In this document: positions 43,601 to 50,947 of the stretch, piece after piece
Position numbering within the stretch: the stretch's first letter is position 1
Layout of the letters: each line of letters starts with the position of its first letter
Source: CALVLD01 sp964467585
GTDB taxonomy: Bacteria > Bacillota > Clostridia > Christensenellales > CAG-138
Assembly: GCA_964467585.1 (NCBI GenBank)
Contig: CAYXRF010000007.1
Span: 1-64,000, forward strand
Length of the DNA: 64,000 nucleotides
Reading direction: 5' to 3'
Translations under genes and position numbers: made by a program
The notes under the pieces: generated by a model
Databases searched by the model: none
What the model was told of the DNA's origin: nothing
Seen by the model: only the letters and a program-made list of their open reading frames with translations

Positions 43601-43939
43601 AACCTCCTCGGTTTGGTTGTTGTCGCCAACCACGGTTACCATGTCGATCTCGTAAAGAGTTTGATTTTCGTACTTGTAGATATCGACATGAACCTGCATC
43701 GCGCCGACCTCAAGCTGTCCGTTCGTTGCCTGCTGAACGGATGTGAACCACGCGACTGTAATCACGCCCGAAAGCAGCAGCGCCGCCACTATGGAGGTGA
43801 GTATTATTGCAAGCCTTTTGTGCTTGATACCCGAAACGGTACTGCGCACGCCGCAAAGCAGCCTATCGGCGGCCGACGCCGCTGCGCGTCCCGTGTTTTT
43901 TAGCCTTTCAGACCATTTAGACAGTTTATTACGATTCAT
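37655..43939 (-). CDS. Giant BspA-like leucine-rich-repeat surface protein with SipW-type signal
   Basis: It has about 2,094 residues. A very long basic cytosolic leader (about 45 residues) precedes a hydrophobic segment ending SGVITVAWFTS, the pattern cut by SipW signal peptidases in TasA and camelysin. A TasA-like domain follows (to about 290), then a beta-helix-like segment (about 300-500, SLTILQRVNLNLNGHTLTVQ). Two blocks of LRR_5/BspA repeats fill the rest (about 700-1500 and 1650-2060), with units such as SIGNYAFYYAKLDALTSLD repeating every 24 residues. The acidic C-terminus has no LPXTG or membrane anchor. It is the last gene of the operon and overlaps the second SipW gene, so the two are probably coupled. 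Adhesion or fibre-tip function is plausible but unproven. Confidence 0.83.
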   Translation of the reverse strand: MNRNKLSKWSERLKNTGRAAASAADRLLCGVRSTVSGIKHKRLAIILTSIVAALLLSGVITVAWFTSVQQATNGQLEVGAMQVHVDIYKYENQTLYEIDMVTVVGDNNQTEEVENGIHTGRDTAKVQGIVDNTNWSAGSVDARYIAITNGGTIDVKSYLMLDSVLGNAFDEDMLNYFYFRISPITVNSALAGDPEAALIDFAENTYNASTAENIATDPLSYTLVTMGANSKIGEIGAGSIKYYVLEYCCYNYPTYYIPDARDVNLNIIDLNDFEVRVDATVTTKQKNAPENDNESGGNTVYVDSSAAFIQAVNAAANNDTIFLMADVEVTSLTILQRVNLNLNGHTLTVQGNLAYDAASSGSCSLVITGSSMLYVWGDLIIDMPNTSFELIGSGSVASVSNASIILGHYDAAQNQVTGGDFYVNCLRDYDHVNYGYTQTAAQVWVWTGAASADYADMEIASETGVMINSNSKTGTLHAASGAYDIAIYNYGEIENIDLASMASSGGGAEQIYILNCNRFTNTGEGLYAVTMPAWAVGRYTSANGINGVPLNPSRNSNARAINAAGATTGWHVTGANYFFDVDIESGFSGESQVIRNAGRDYTVILLVDTDRVGTLLDSYFTDSDNSAFLGERYNIAKLTIWTFDTGKVQSSDFTYIKTNLTTLSSLDLTYAVMLGGAIPSSALQGLASLTELALPLSETSVGASAFYGTSIEFLTISNTITSIGSNAFVVASGRSIYVTWDSTIPVTTTVLNGFNVNQTVLFMYEYLLGDFRTAYSQWAYHAYERYDFFEPNTNGFYKILTGSTAQLVYYRGSLNDSMIPASVYYSAQQYDITTLGEHCFRLSISLEPTVYINTVIPIVCTRIEDGAFYGAKLTSLSLNYVEAIGANAFRNAVIKTSAARPANFAGMQSLGGYAFYGVVLGNPSEAGFTLETFAQNSAGTGGTLDLSGAYTPDASALRSVNAWGAVIKLNNLVTIDNSIVLNAKLYGCTLDMNGCQTIVSDTFNGIFSTITQSYNHIDARNIRYLGGRAFANNNLNTVMIGISTDVYAAQALVDGECSYGQVAGQTYTRGIFDKGCDITSLTLNGWLPSSTDSSKPYSLLGACDGSVNYGTVNLTTPSGIIPERLFYCANETTCVNTIGNLVIDSSTTSIGACAFYKVVIGNTTLDMHNVSNIAQYAFAYAKLQSVTEITISSSGACSIGNYAFYYAKLDVLASLNMDAVVSIGNYAFYYAKLDALTSLDIDAAASIGSYAFSHVSFAALADISFADNVSIGASAFSLSTFSLLTTLDISGGATIGSYAFNSITSPLLYSINVENAVSVGDNAFYAAAADSLVSLNISGALAIGANSFALIANNSTQLSAMDATAALTIGANTFAGLNIASLTVGNSSYAANSSSTFSYAREMLVVTGQTTHIGSLCITGALPQTSNQYVLGAYSDGRLLLDNVIISSGCTNIPQYAFATRNTNAGSDAFGVVIGNITVEGAMTIGAYAFQYSTINGDADFGGTTSIGTLAFKNVYVNAAYTLWSFNSVASMCTAGGEFQYMKSGTANNTTTGTLTMSFACNGLVITSPGLFQSNLAVKTILFGSLSSMTGSNTFFDAATNLTSVYISGTTVPSLSSQSLPPAGNGGETGLTFYVPNELLSQYASTGSWIGLYANGYIVGSPNANVSTNWQYRFIGSTGTIALIKYLGSATSLVLPSSITVDSVAYPVTEVMAGTFNGNTTTRVVQIPESVVFIAPEAFTNSVVKDFVIIGTNPVYTVSSSADYLLLANGGTTLVYFCGARTQTTLTIPSTITTIAGGAFGDAVNLSAITMSSVTLIDGDAFGGSGITTFNLYGATPPILLSDNIFGNTRTNSQTADGYYYVDNGSITINVPQDSLAAYTNALNFHRYILCINGVNVSGYVAPIASMYSSGDFSFILNDDGTATLVGYNGYGGSVAIPQTVVGSRGTIYTVSSIDTAMLDNIAYVTDYSVEKSNGYFSVDENGILYSADGKTLVRFPANSDLTELSVAEAVTRIEAHAFKDAKQLVKLFIPTSALRNMGESPFAGCSDKLELYGGAAPNPITTYEVPDAILPDQSFTGREDDEDEGESDGRRKD
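40090..40420 (-). repeat. 72-bp LRR coding repeats
   Basis: Tandem units of 72 bases (24 residues). Two neighbouring copies share CAGCTTGGCATAGTAGAACG (from 40241 and 40313) with almost no changes, while other copies are more diverged. The local identity suggests recent duplication or gene conversion. Confidence 0.75.
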
Positions 43940-44543
43940 CCGTTCCATCCGTTCCACCCGTCTCGCCTGTAATTTCTTTTTTGGAGGACTTTTCGCCATC
44001 CGCGTCATTCCGCTTTGCGGTCAGCCGATATATTTCAATCCCCAGCACCGCCATAAGCGGGATAATTATTATCAGCAGACCCCATTTTGTGAGGAAAACC
44101 TTGTAAAATGCCGCAAGCACCTTGAGCTTTCTCACAAATTTGCCTATCACCTGATCGCCCGTCAGCTCCGGATCCTCAACCGAGTTTGCGGTCCCCTTGG
44201 TGAGAATATGCCACACTCCGTCATCATCAACATATGGCTCCTCAATTACCTTATGGCAAACCGTCTGCCCAACCTTTAAGCCCGCAATCCTGCCATCGTT
44301 GGAATAGGTGATTATATCACCGTTTTTAACGTTGCAGGCGTCGATATCCTTACAGAGGATAACGTCCCCGGCAAGTATTTCCGGACTCATGCTCCCCGTT
44401 GTGACATAGTTGATTCTATATCCGAAAAGCTGAGGCTCCTTGCCCTTGAATCGCTGTACTATCACGACAGTCATTATCGTAAGCACGGCAACCACCAGCA
44501 CAATTGAGAACACGCGCCAGATTATTTTAAGAGCCTTCTTCAT
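43929..44543 (-). CDS. sipW: SipW-type signal peptidase I (second copy)
   Basis: The 204 residues contain an N-terminal helix (about 8-29), the S26 catalytic domain with S51 in TTGSMSPEILAGD and H97 in VCHKVI, and a C-terminal helix (about 150-172) with an acidic tail. The His in place of Lys marks the SipW/ER-type (S26B) class that processes TasA-like proteins. Its 3' end overlaps the LRR gene and it follows a TasA-like gene by 13 bases, so its clients are probably the neighbouring secreted proteins. A different SipW gene sits at 52594 in the same operon; the two differ widely in sequence. Confidence 0.9.
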   Translation of the reverse strand: MKKALKIIWRVFSIVLVVAVLTIMTVVIVQRFKGKEPQLFGYRINYVTTGSMSPEILAGDVILCKDIDACNVKNGDIITYSNDGRIAGLKVGQTVCHKVIEEPYVDDDGVWHILTKGTANSVEDPELTGDQVIGKFVRKLKVLAAFYKVFLTKWGLLIIIIPLMAVLGIEIYRLTAKRNDADGEKSSKKEITGETGGTDGTDES

Positions 44544-44556
44544 GCGGGAACCTCCG

Positions 44557-45231
44557 TCAGCTGTTGAACATCAACCGCATAAAGTCGATGTAAACCGAGG
44601 AGCCTATGCACTCGTTGCCCGCCTCGGTATCGATATATATGTACCAATACACACGGACTGTGGAGTTTGCTCCCACAAACAGATGCCTTGCAAGCGGAAG
44701 GCTTGTTACCTTCATCATCGCCCTGCCCTCCGCGCCGAACTCCGCCGTTGCGTCAAGAGCAATGCTTGAATAGTTGCTTAGTGAAACCGTGGGGCTTGTC
44801 ACCGCAACATAAAGATAATTGTTTAGCACGGTATCATAGAAAACATCTTCAAGATAAAGGCTGACATATGTGTCGCCCGATGAGTTGTTTATGATATCCG
44901 TATAGAAATACTGTCTTTCGCCCGGAAGCAGATAATCGGTAAGCTCCAGACAGTCCTGACGCGTAAGCGCCACATACTGATTATCGCTGTCAAGCGAGAA
45001 CATGGGCAGATATTCGATAGAATCCGTTTCGGCGTCCTTCACCCCGACATAGGTGCGAAGCTCCGAATCGTTTGAACCTATCTTGATTGTCTTTTCATAC
45101 TGCATCGCGCTGCCCTGATATACGCGTGCGCGAAACCATCCGTACCCGCCGACTGCCGTAAGCATCAGCACGGCGACAAGCACGCAAATGTGTCGGACGA
45201 TATCAAGCTTTCTGCCGCAATTTGTCATCAT
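44557..45231 (-). CDS. TasA/camelysin-like secreted protein (divergent)
   Basis: The 224 residues begin with a short basic segment and a helix ending TAVGGYGWFRAR, a SipW-type cleavage region. The mature part is a beta-rich domain of about 190 residues. The C-terminal motif shared by its neighbours, IWIEGxD, is altered to YWYIYIDTEAGNECIG. It starts at ATGATG overlapping the stop of the previous gene. It may be a minor or capping subunit, a view based only on its divergence and its position before the second SipW. Confidence 0.7.
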   Translation of the reverse strand: MMTNCGRKLDIVRHICVLVAVLMLTAVGGYGWFRARVYQGSAMQYEKTIKIGSNDSELRTYVGVKDAETDSIEYLPMFSLDSDNQYVALTRQDCLELTDYLLPGERQYFYTDIINNSSGDTYVSLYLEDVFYDTVLNNYLYVAVTSPTVSLSNYSSIALDATAEFGAEGRAMMKVTSLPLARHLFVGANSTVRVYWYIYIDTEAGNECIGSSVYIDFMRLMFNS

Positions 45232-46091
45232 GCACCCGGATCGTCATAGGTTTTGAAAAACAGCGAGAGGAAGAATGTTGTTCCCGCAATATCGGCTTCG
45301 TCGATGCAAAGCGGATCCGCCCCCTCAAGCCAGATACAGACGGTTATCGAAACCGTTGAGTCGCCCGCTATGCTGAAAAGCGGATTGGCCGAGCTTGAAT
45401 AGCTGCCAAAGCTCTGCACATACTGCCCCGCGGCATTGTATATGGGCACGCCCGTTTCTGCGTTGCAGGACGCGACAGGCAGAGTGCGCGTTGCGGAATG
45501 GGGATCGTCCATCTCTCCATCGCTTTCGCTGTCCCAGTTTTCTGCAAAGATATAGGTTGTTGACGTGCCGCCGTCAATGCTGTATGTAAGCGAAACGCGA
45601 ACGGGCACTATCGCCGTTGTAGGATCGTCCGCGGTCCCTCGAATATAGCATTGGGAAGCGTCCAGCCACACGGGGCGCGCCGTTGCTGTTTGAAACTCCG
45701 CATCGACCTTCAATTCAAAATTGAATGTTATGTATGTGCTGTTCTTGTCATTGTCGTTGGCTTGCCTGACATATATGCCGTATGGGTCGCCATTCTCGGT
45801 GTTTTTCTCATTATCACGAATGAAAATCGTTGAACCGTCCGCACTTGACGCCTCCGCAAGGAAGAACGCAACCGACGGGTCGCTGATAAAGTCGTTAATA
45901 TTGATGACCTCCGCAGGGTCGTTATTGAGAAGCATCGTAAGCCCCGGAGAGTTGGTTATGCTGATATCGCTGCCGACAAGCTGAGGAGACATGCCGCCCT
46001 CAATCCAAGCGTAAACGCCAAGCACGGCAAGCCCCATCACCTCAACGATGGCGACAATGGCGAGTATGAATCTTTTTGGTTGCTTTTTCAT
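45228..46091 (-). CDS. TasA/camelysin-like secreted protein
   Basis: About 287 residues: N-terminal MKKQPKRF, a hydrophobic helix ending LAVLGVYAWIEGG (SipW-type), then a beta-rich mature domain. The C-terminal signature VCIWLEGADPLC is shared with neighbours and is followed by a final strand pair (FFLSLFFKTY). The ATG at 46091 follows GGGGGA; a TTG seven codons upstream is less likely. It overlaps the following gene by four bases. It is probably exported and assembled with its siblings on the cell surface. Confidence 0.75.
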   Translation of the reverse strand: MKKQPKRFILAIVAIVEVMGLAVLGVYAWIEGGMSPQLVGSDISITNSPGLTMLLNNDPAEVININDFISDPSVAFFLAEASSADGSTIFIRDNEKNTENGDPYGIYVRQANDNDKNSTYITFNFELKVDAEFQTATARPVWLDASQCYIRGTADDPTTAIVPVRVSLTYSIDGGTSTTYIFAENWDSESDGEMDDPHSATRTLPVASCNAETGVPIYNAAGQYVQSFGSYSSSANPLFSIAGDSTVSITVCIWLEGADPLCIDEADIAGTTFFLSLFFKTYDDPGA

Positions 46092-46108
46092 CGCTGCCGT
46101 CCCCCTTC

Positions 46109-47092
46109 TCAATCGCCGCCGGATACTGTCTCAAACCCGTAAAGGCAGAGAGTAACGTCAATAACACCGCCCGCAAGCGCACGCCGCGCCTCACGGTCGC
46201 AGCCCTCTATCCATATGCAGACAGTCACCGCGCCTTCGTAAAAGCCCGTTTCGCTGTTGTATGCAAGGTCGATAATGTGCGCGTCAAGCGCATCGCCCAC
46301 AGGCGGATTCGCAGCGGTTATCGAAGCCAATATCGCATCGCCTATCACAGCGATATTCGCATCCTCAAGGTTTGTTCTGACCTTTGCCGCCGTGTAATAG
46401 TAATGCGGCGTCTGCGGCGTGCCGCTTGTAACGTTCATCTGCCAGTTTGATTCATTCTGCTGCGCGTTTGCGACATAGCTTAGCTGATACTGAGAATTTG
46501 GCTCCCACACGAAAATGGTTTGCGGGTCGCTTCCTGTGGAAACAAACGACACCCGTGCGGCGCCCGCTATGCAGTCGCGTGAGAATGAACCGTAAAGGCT
46601 TTTGTTGTTGGCGGTATCGCTTGCGGAAAGCCCCGTCAATGTCTGAGCGTTTGGCGTGACTGCGCTTCCGCTGCCGAGATAAACCGCCATATGCTTATTT
46701 GAGCGGATATAAAGCGTTTCACGGATGTATGACTCACCCGCTGTGGGATTGCTGTCCCACACGGCGGACTCGTCAAGCCACGGCTCCGCAACGGAAACGC
46801 CGACAGCTGAGTCATACTGCTGAACAAGCGCGGGACGAATCAGCGTGTTGCCGTCCCCCGTAAGGTCTATCATGCTGAGATTTTCGTATGAGAGATCAAC
46901 GGCGTTGGAGTACTCGCCCGTTTCGCCGACGCGTATCTCAAGAAACTCCGCTGTCTGAACCTGAAGCGTGGAGGTGTTTATCACGTCTGTCGAGAGGTTC
47001 ATATACCACGCGAAAACGCCCACCGCCGCAAGCAAAACCGCAAGCGTAACGGACGCGATGATAATCCACAGCTTTTTATTATGCCTTATCAT
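46109..47092 (-). CDS. TasA/camelysin-like secreted protein
   Basis: The 327 residues begin MIRHNKKLW, with a helix ending AAVGVFAWYMNLS (SipW-type cleavage). The mature domain contains SFSRDCIAGAARVSF and ends with CIWIEGCDREARRALAGGVID, the family signature. The stretch GxFSxDxIAGAxRVxF also occurs in the next protein, which marks the two as close relatives. It starts within the last bases of the preceding gene. The role is inferred as a fibre or surface-layer subunit. Confidence 0.76.
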   Translation of the reverse strand: MIRHNKKLWIIIASVTLAVLLAAVGVFAWYMNLSTDVINTSTLQVQTAEFLEIRVGETGEYSNAVDLSYENLSMIDLTGDGNTLIRPALVQQYDSAVGVSVAEPWLDESAVWDSNPTAGESYIRETLYIRSNKHMAVYLGSGSAVTPNAQTLTGLSASDTANNKSLYGSFSRDCIAGAARVSFVSTGSDPQTIFVWEPNSQYQLSYVANAQQNESNWQMNVTSGTPQTPHYYYTAAKVRTNLEDANIAVIGDAILASITAANPPVGDALDAHIIDLAYNSETGFYEGAVTVCIWIEGCDREARRALAGGVIDVTLCLYGFETVSGGD

Positions 47093-48114
47093 GAACCCTC
47101 CTGTATGGTGAGAAACTCAATCTCCGTGTCGAACATGCCGCCCGACAGCACTGTGTTCGCCTCACGGTCTGTCCCCTCTATCCATATGCGAATTTTAACG
47201 CACACGTTGTAGGAATCGTTGCCGAGGTTATGCCAGAGACTGTTTGTTATCACAAAATAGTTGTTGTGGTTAAGCTGAGAGGTGTAGTTCACCCCCGCGC
47301 CATAGCTGACAACACTTGAACCGTTATAATAGGAATACGTCCCCTCCGCGGTGCCCGACGGGGTGAATGTAGCGGAGGTCGGCAGATTGTGAGCATCGTA
47401 TGTGACGCTGACGCTGTAATTGGGATTTGGAATCCATATCAGCCCCAGCTGCTCGGTATACGGAACCATGACGTCCTGCCCTTCGGAGTCAACATAGTAA
47501 AGATCCCCGAAATCGTTGAACAGTATTTCATCACAGCTGACATCACCCGTTGGTACGCATACTATAAACGCCACGCGCACCGCGCCTGCGATATTGTCGA
47601 TTGAAAAATCACCATAGGGGCTTTTTTTATCGGCGCTTTCGCCTGTGTAGGCGGTTGAAAGCGGGGAGACGGTGCTGTTGCCGCCAAGCGCCAGCTTTCC
47701 GCCCATGGTTGCGCGTATCACCGCGTAATAATCGATATAGCTGACAAGTGCCGTGTGATTATCCTCGTCAAACACAGCGCCCATAGTCGTGACCTGCTGC
47801 CAAGTTCCGCTCATGGGAACACCCTGCGTAAACGGTGTGATAACGGGTGCATAAAGCAGCACGTGACCGTTTGCATCCTTTGTGCCAATGCCGCTGACGG
47901 GCGTAAGCACCGCCTGATACCCCTCAAGCGACTGCCCGTTGTAGAACGCGCTTGATGTGTTTAGGTGAGTGGAAATAGCGGGAGGCGACACCATATCTAC
48001 GCCGTCTACGCTGCCGTGATTATATGTGATGAACCACGCCACTATTGCCGACACAAGCATAAGCATAAGCGTCAACATCAATATGAAGTATCGCGTGATA
48101 CTCTTTTTTGTCAT
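47089..48114 (-). CDS. TasA/camelysin-like secreted protein
   Basis: About 341 residues. MTKKSITRYF leads into a helix ending SAIVAWFITYN (SipW-type). GDFSIDNIAGAVRVAFIV and the end motif RIWIEGTDREANTVLSGG relate it to its downstream neighbour. The ATG at 48114 follows GGGAGG. It is the first secreted protein after the coiled-coil and AAA+ genes, 66 bases from the coiled-coil stop, and overlaps the next gene by four bases. Confidence 0.76.
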   Translation of the reverse strand: MTKKSITRYFILMLTLMLMLVSAIVAWFITYNHGSVDGVDMVSPPAISTHLNTSSAFYNGQSLEGYQAVLTPVSGIGTKDANGHVLLYAPVITPFTQGVPMSGTWQQVTTMGAVFDEDNHTALVSYIDYYAVIRATMGGKLALGGNSTVSPLSTAYTGESADKKSPYGDFSIDNIAGAVRVAFIVCVPTGDVSCDEILFNDFGDLYYVDSEGQDVMVPYTEQLGLIWIPNPNYSVSVTYDAHNLPTSATFTPSGTAEGTYSYYNGSSVVSYGAGVNYTSQLNHNNYFVITNSLWHNLGNDSYNVCVKIRIWIEGTDREANTVLSGGMFDTEIEFLTIQEGS

Positions 48115-48180
48115 TTGCTGCCTCCCTTCCACCGCAAAAGCGGTAATCTATGGATTGATTGAAGGTTTTTTACCACCGAG

Positions 48181-50844
48181 TTATTCGTTGCCTTTGTTTT
48201 GCCCCACGGCATTTTCGCCCTGCGTATCCGCGCCTGCATCGGCGTCGCCGCGTGCCGCACGCTTTTTTCTTGCGCGCTCGTTTGACTTGCCAAGCCTTTC
48301 AACCTGTGTCGTCAACGCGTCTATACGGCTTTGCAGCTTGCTCTCTCTGCGGGAAGCCCTTTGCCTCTCCTGCGACATGAGCGCCTCCATACGGCGCAGC
48401 ATTGCGGAGTTTTCTTTGTCTTTGCGGGCGGCGTCGGCACGCGCTTCTTCAAGGCTGCGCTCCTTATCGGCGTTTGCCGCCGCAAGACTGCGCTCCTTAT
48501 CACGGCGCGCCGCGTCAAGCGCGGAGGCGTTTTCGATACTGAGGCGTTCCTTCTGCATTGAAAGCTTTTTTTCTGCTTCACGCGTAATGCGGTCAATTTC
48601 AGCATCCTTAGAGGCAATTCGACGTTCGGACGCGTCTGTCAACTGCTTTATGGCATCCGAATGGGATTTGTCGGAGGCGCTCACGCGTGCCGCATAGTCG
48701 TCAACCGTGCGCTTCAGCGTGGCTTCGCGCTTTGCATCGGCGCTTGAATATTTCTTTTCGACACGCTCAAGCTCCTTGGTTTGATTATCCTTCATGGCGG
48801 AGATCTGCCGCTCGTTCTGTCGGGACAGCTTAGTAATCTCATCGTTATGGGAATTTCTTGCAGTCGCCATGCGGCGCTCATAATCGTCGCGCTGTGACGC
48901 AAGCTCTGAATCAAGCTTTTCGGTAAGCTCGGAAATCTGTTTTTCGGATTTTTGTCGTATGTCGTCACGCGATGCGGTAAGCGCGACAATCTCTGAGGTG
49001 AACTGCTTCTGCATACGCTCCTGCAGCTCGTTATTCTCTTTTTTGTCGGCGGCAATACGCTTTTCGTAAACGTCACGAGTTTTGGCAAGCTGCTGCTCCG
49101 ACCGTGTGTTAATCTCGTCAACCTGCTTTTGATGCTTTTCAGCAGCGGCAGCGGTTGCGATTTCATAGGCGTAACGCTCTTTATTGATAGCCGCCTTGTG
49201 CTCCTCACGCAGCTTGTCCGCCTCGTCTGCGGAACGCTTTTTCTCGGCGTTGACTTTGTTTTCGGCGTCCTGAACGGCAGCGCTTATACGCTCCGCCGCC
49301 TGCTTTTGCTCCAAAGCAACGGTCTTGGCGCATTGCGCCTGCTCCGCCGCCAGCTCCTCCGCGGCAACGCGCTTTGCTTCTTCAAGCTCGTCAATTCGCG
49401 CCTGATGCTCCGCCGCAAGCGCTTCCTCACCCTTTACGCGCTCCGCCTCAACATCCTCGGCGTGCGCCTGACGCTCCGCCTCAAGCTCCTCTGCGGCGGC
49501 CGCCTTGACAAGCCCCACGATGCGGTCGCGCTCGGCGCGCTCAAACGCAACTTCTTTAACACGCTCCGCCTTTTCATAGGCAACCTGACGTTCGCGCTCG
49601 GCGCGCTCGTATGCAACCTCTTTTTCGCGCTCCGCCTTTTCATAAGCGACCTGACGCTCACGCTCGGCGCGCTCATACGCAACGGCTTCTTCCTTGAGAC
49701 GGCGTTCCTCCGCAAGGGCCGCCTCATGCTTTTGCTTGAGGTCGGCAATTGCCTCTTCATGCTTGCGCTTGAGGTCGTCAATAATCGCCTCATATTTGGC
49801 GCGCTCGGCGGCAACGGCAGCTTCAAGCCTTGCCTGCTCTTCATCCCTGCGCTTTTTCTCAAGGCGTTCCGCCTCTTCAGCGCGGCGGCGATTCTCTCTC
49901 TCAAAATTTTCTTGAAGACGAGACTTAAGCACCGGATTGAGGGTGAAGCGAACCACGGACGACGCCATATCGAATATGTTGTACAGCCCGTCCTTCATCT
50001 CTTTGCTCATCACGCCTGTTGCTTCAGCAGCGATGAACCGATAGCCGTCTTTGTTGTATGTTTCGATAAATGTCCAAAGGTCAAGCGCACGGCGATAGTT
50101 GATGTTTTTGGTCATCAAATTGGTGCGGATGATAGGCGGACGGACTATTTCGGACTTTTCAACCTCACGCATAAGCGGAGTTGAACGGAAATCCATAAGT
50201 ATGCGGCGAATACGCACAATACGTTCAAAGTTTGAAAGCGTTGATACGTCCGCGTTTATATCGAATGAAAGGCGTTCTTCATATTTGGAGGAAAACTTGA
50301 AGTCGTAATCCATCCATTCTTGACGGAACTTTACCTCACGCGCCATTGAAAGCTGTGAGAAAAACACCTCGTTTACGCTTTTAATTGCCTTGTAGCGGGT
50401 TTCAACAAAGCGAATGCAGTTATCAAGCAATGTGCGGATAAAGCGATTTTCGTAAATTGCGAAGCTTTCTTCTCGATATATATTGAGGATGCTTTCCGGC
50501 GTGACGGTATCCTCCTCAACGCGTGCGATGAGGTTTGTATGCTGCGCAAGATGGCGAACGGATTCAACCGTTATTCGGCGTGCCTTTTCGATTGGCACAA
50601 CCTCCTCGGTTTGTTCAATGAAACGACGCTGCTCACGAATGGCGCGGTCAATGTAGATGAGGGTATCCTCAATAGCCTCAACCCAGTCCATGTCGATCTC
50701 TCGATGCGACACGGTGCCCGTGTGAGTGTCCATGCCCTTGTCGGCAGCCTTCAGAGCGTCCTTGAACTGCCCGTACTCTTTGGTGGTACGGACGCACTCA
50801 AGCATCTCGGTATACGCTCGGTAGTAGTAATCTTGAACTTCCAT
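48181..50844 (-). CDS. DUF2357-like protein with a long C-terminal coiled coil, no visible nuclease
   Basis: In 887 residues, the first 330 resemble DUF2357, the domain found in McrC-like partners of McrB ATPases. The telling parts are EVVPIEKARRITVESVRHLA (81-100) and YENRFIRTLL (131-140). Usually a PD-(D/E)XK nuclease follows. Here residues from about 335 to 870 are almost pure coiled coil, rich in E, K, R and A, with five 11-residue units of the VAYERAERERQ type (388-442). No signal peptide or membrane helix is seen. It is encoded next to the membrane-anchored McrB-like ATPase and inside a fibre operon. A cytoskeletal or scaffold role under the ATPase is a reasonable hypothesis. The start follows AAGGAAC. 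Confidence 0.75.
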   Translation of the reverse strand: MEVQDYYYRAYTEMLECVRTTKEYGQFKDALKAADKGMDTHTGTVSHREIDMDWVEAIEDTLIYIDRAIREQRRFIEQTEEVVPIEKARRITVESVRHLAQHTNLIARVEEDTVTPESILNIYREESFAIYENRFIRTLLDNCIRFVETRYKAIKSVNEVFFSQLSMAREVKFRQEWMDYDFKFSSKYEERLSFDINADVSTLSNFERIVRIRRILMDFRSTPLMREVEKSEIVRPPIIRTNLMTKNINYRRALDLWTFIETYNKDGYRFIAAEATGVMSKEMKDGLYNIFDMASSVVRFTLNPVLKSRLQENFERENRRRAEEAERLEKKRRDEEQARLEAAVAAERAKYEAIIDDLKRKHEEAIADLKQKHEAALAEERRLKEEAVAYERAERERQVAYEKAEREKEVAYERAERERQVAYEKAERVKEVAFERAERDRIVGLVKAAAAEELEAERQAHAEDVEAERVKGEEALAAEHQARIDELEEAKRVAAEELAAEQAQCAKTVALEQKQAAERISAAVQDAENKVNAEKKRSADEADKLREEHKAAINKERYAYEIATAAAAEKHQKQVDEINTRSEQQLAKTRDVYEKRIAADKKENNELQERMQKQFTSEIVALTASRDDIRQKSEKQISELTEKLDSELASQRDDYERRMATARNSHNDEITKLSRQNERQISAMKDNQTKELERVEKKYSSADAKREATLKRTVDDYAARVSASDKSHSDAIKQLTDASERRIASKDAEIDRITREAEKKLSMQKERLSIENASALDAARRDKERSLAAANADKERSLEEARADAARKDKENSAMLRRMEALMSQERQRASRRESKLQSRIDALTTQVERLGKSNERARKKRAARGDADAGADTQGENAVGQNKGNE
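49519..49683 (-). repeat. Five 33-bp (11-residue) coiled-coil repeats
   Basis: The minus strand encodes VAYERAERERQ, VAYEKAEREKE, VAYERAERERQ, VAYEKAERVKE and VAFERAERDRI in a row. An 11-residue period is typical of hendecad coiled coils or single alpha-helices. Confidence 0.85.
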
Positions 50845-50947
50845 AATACGTTCCTTACGCTAAAATCAACTCAAAACACGCAGTATAACCTCGCCCGTTT
50901 TTCATCAGAAGTTTATCTTCCGCACGATAATCATCAAATGATAATTA

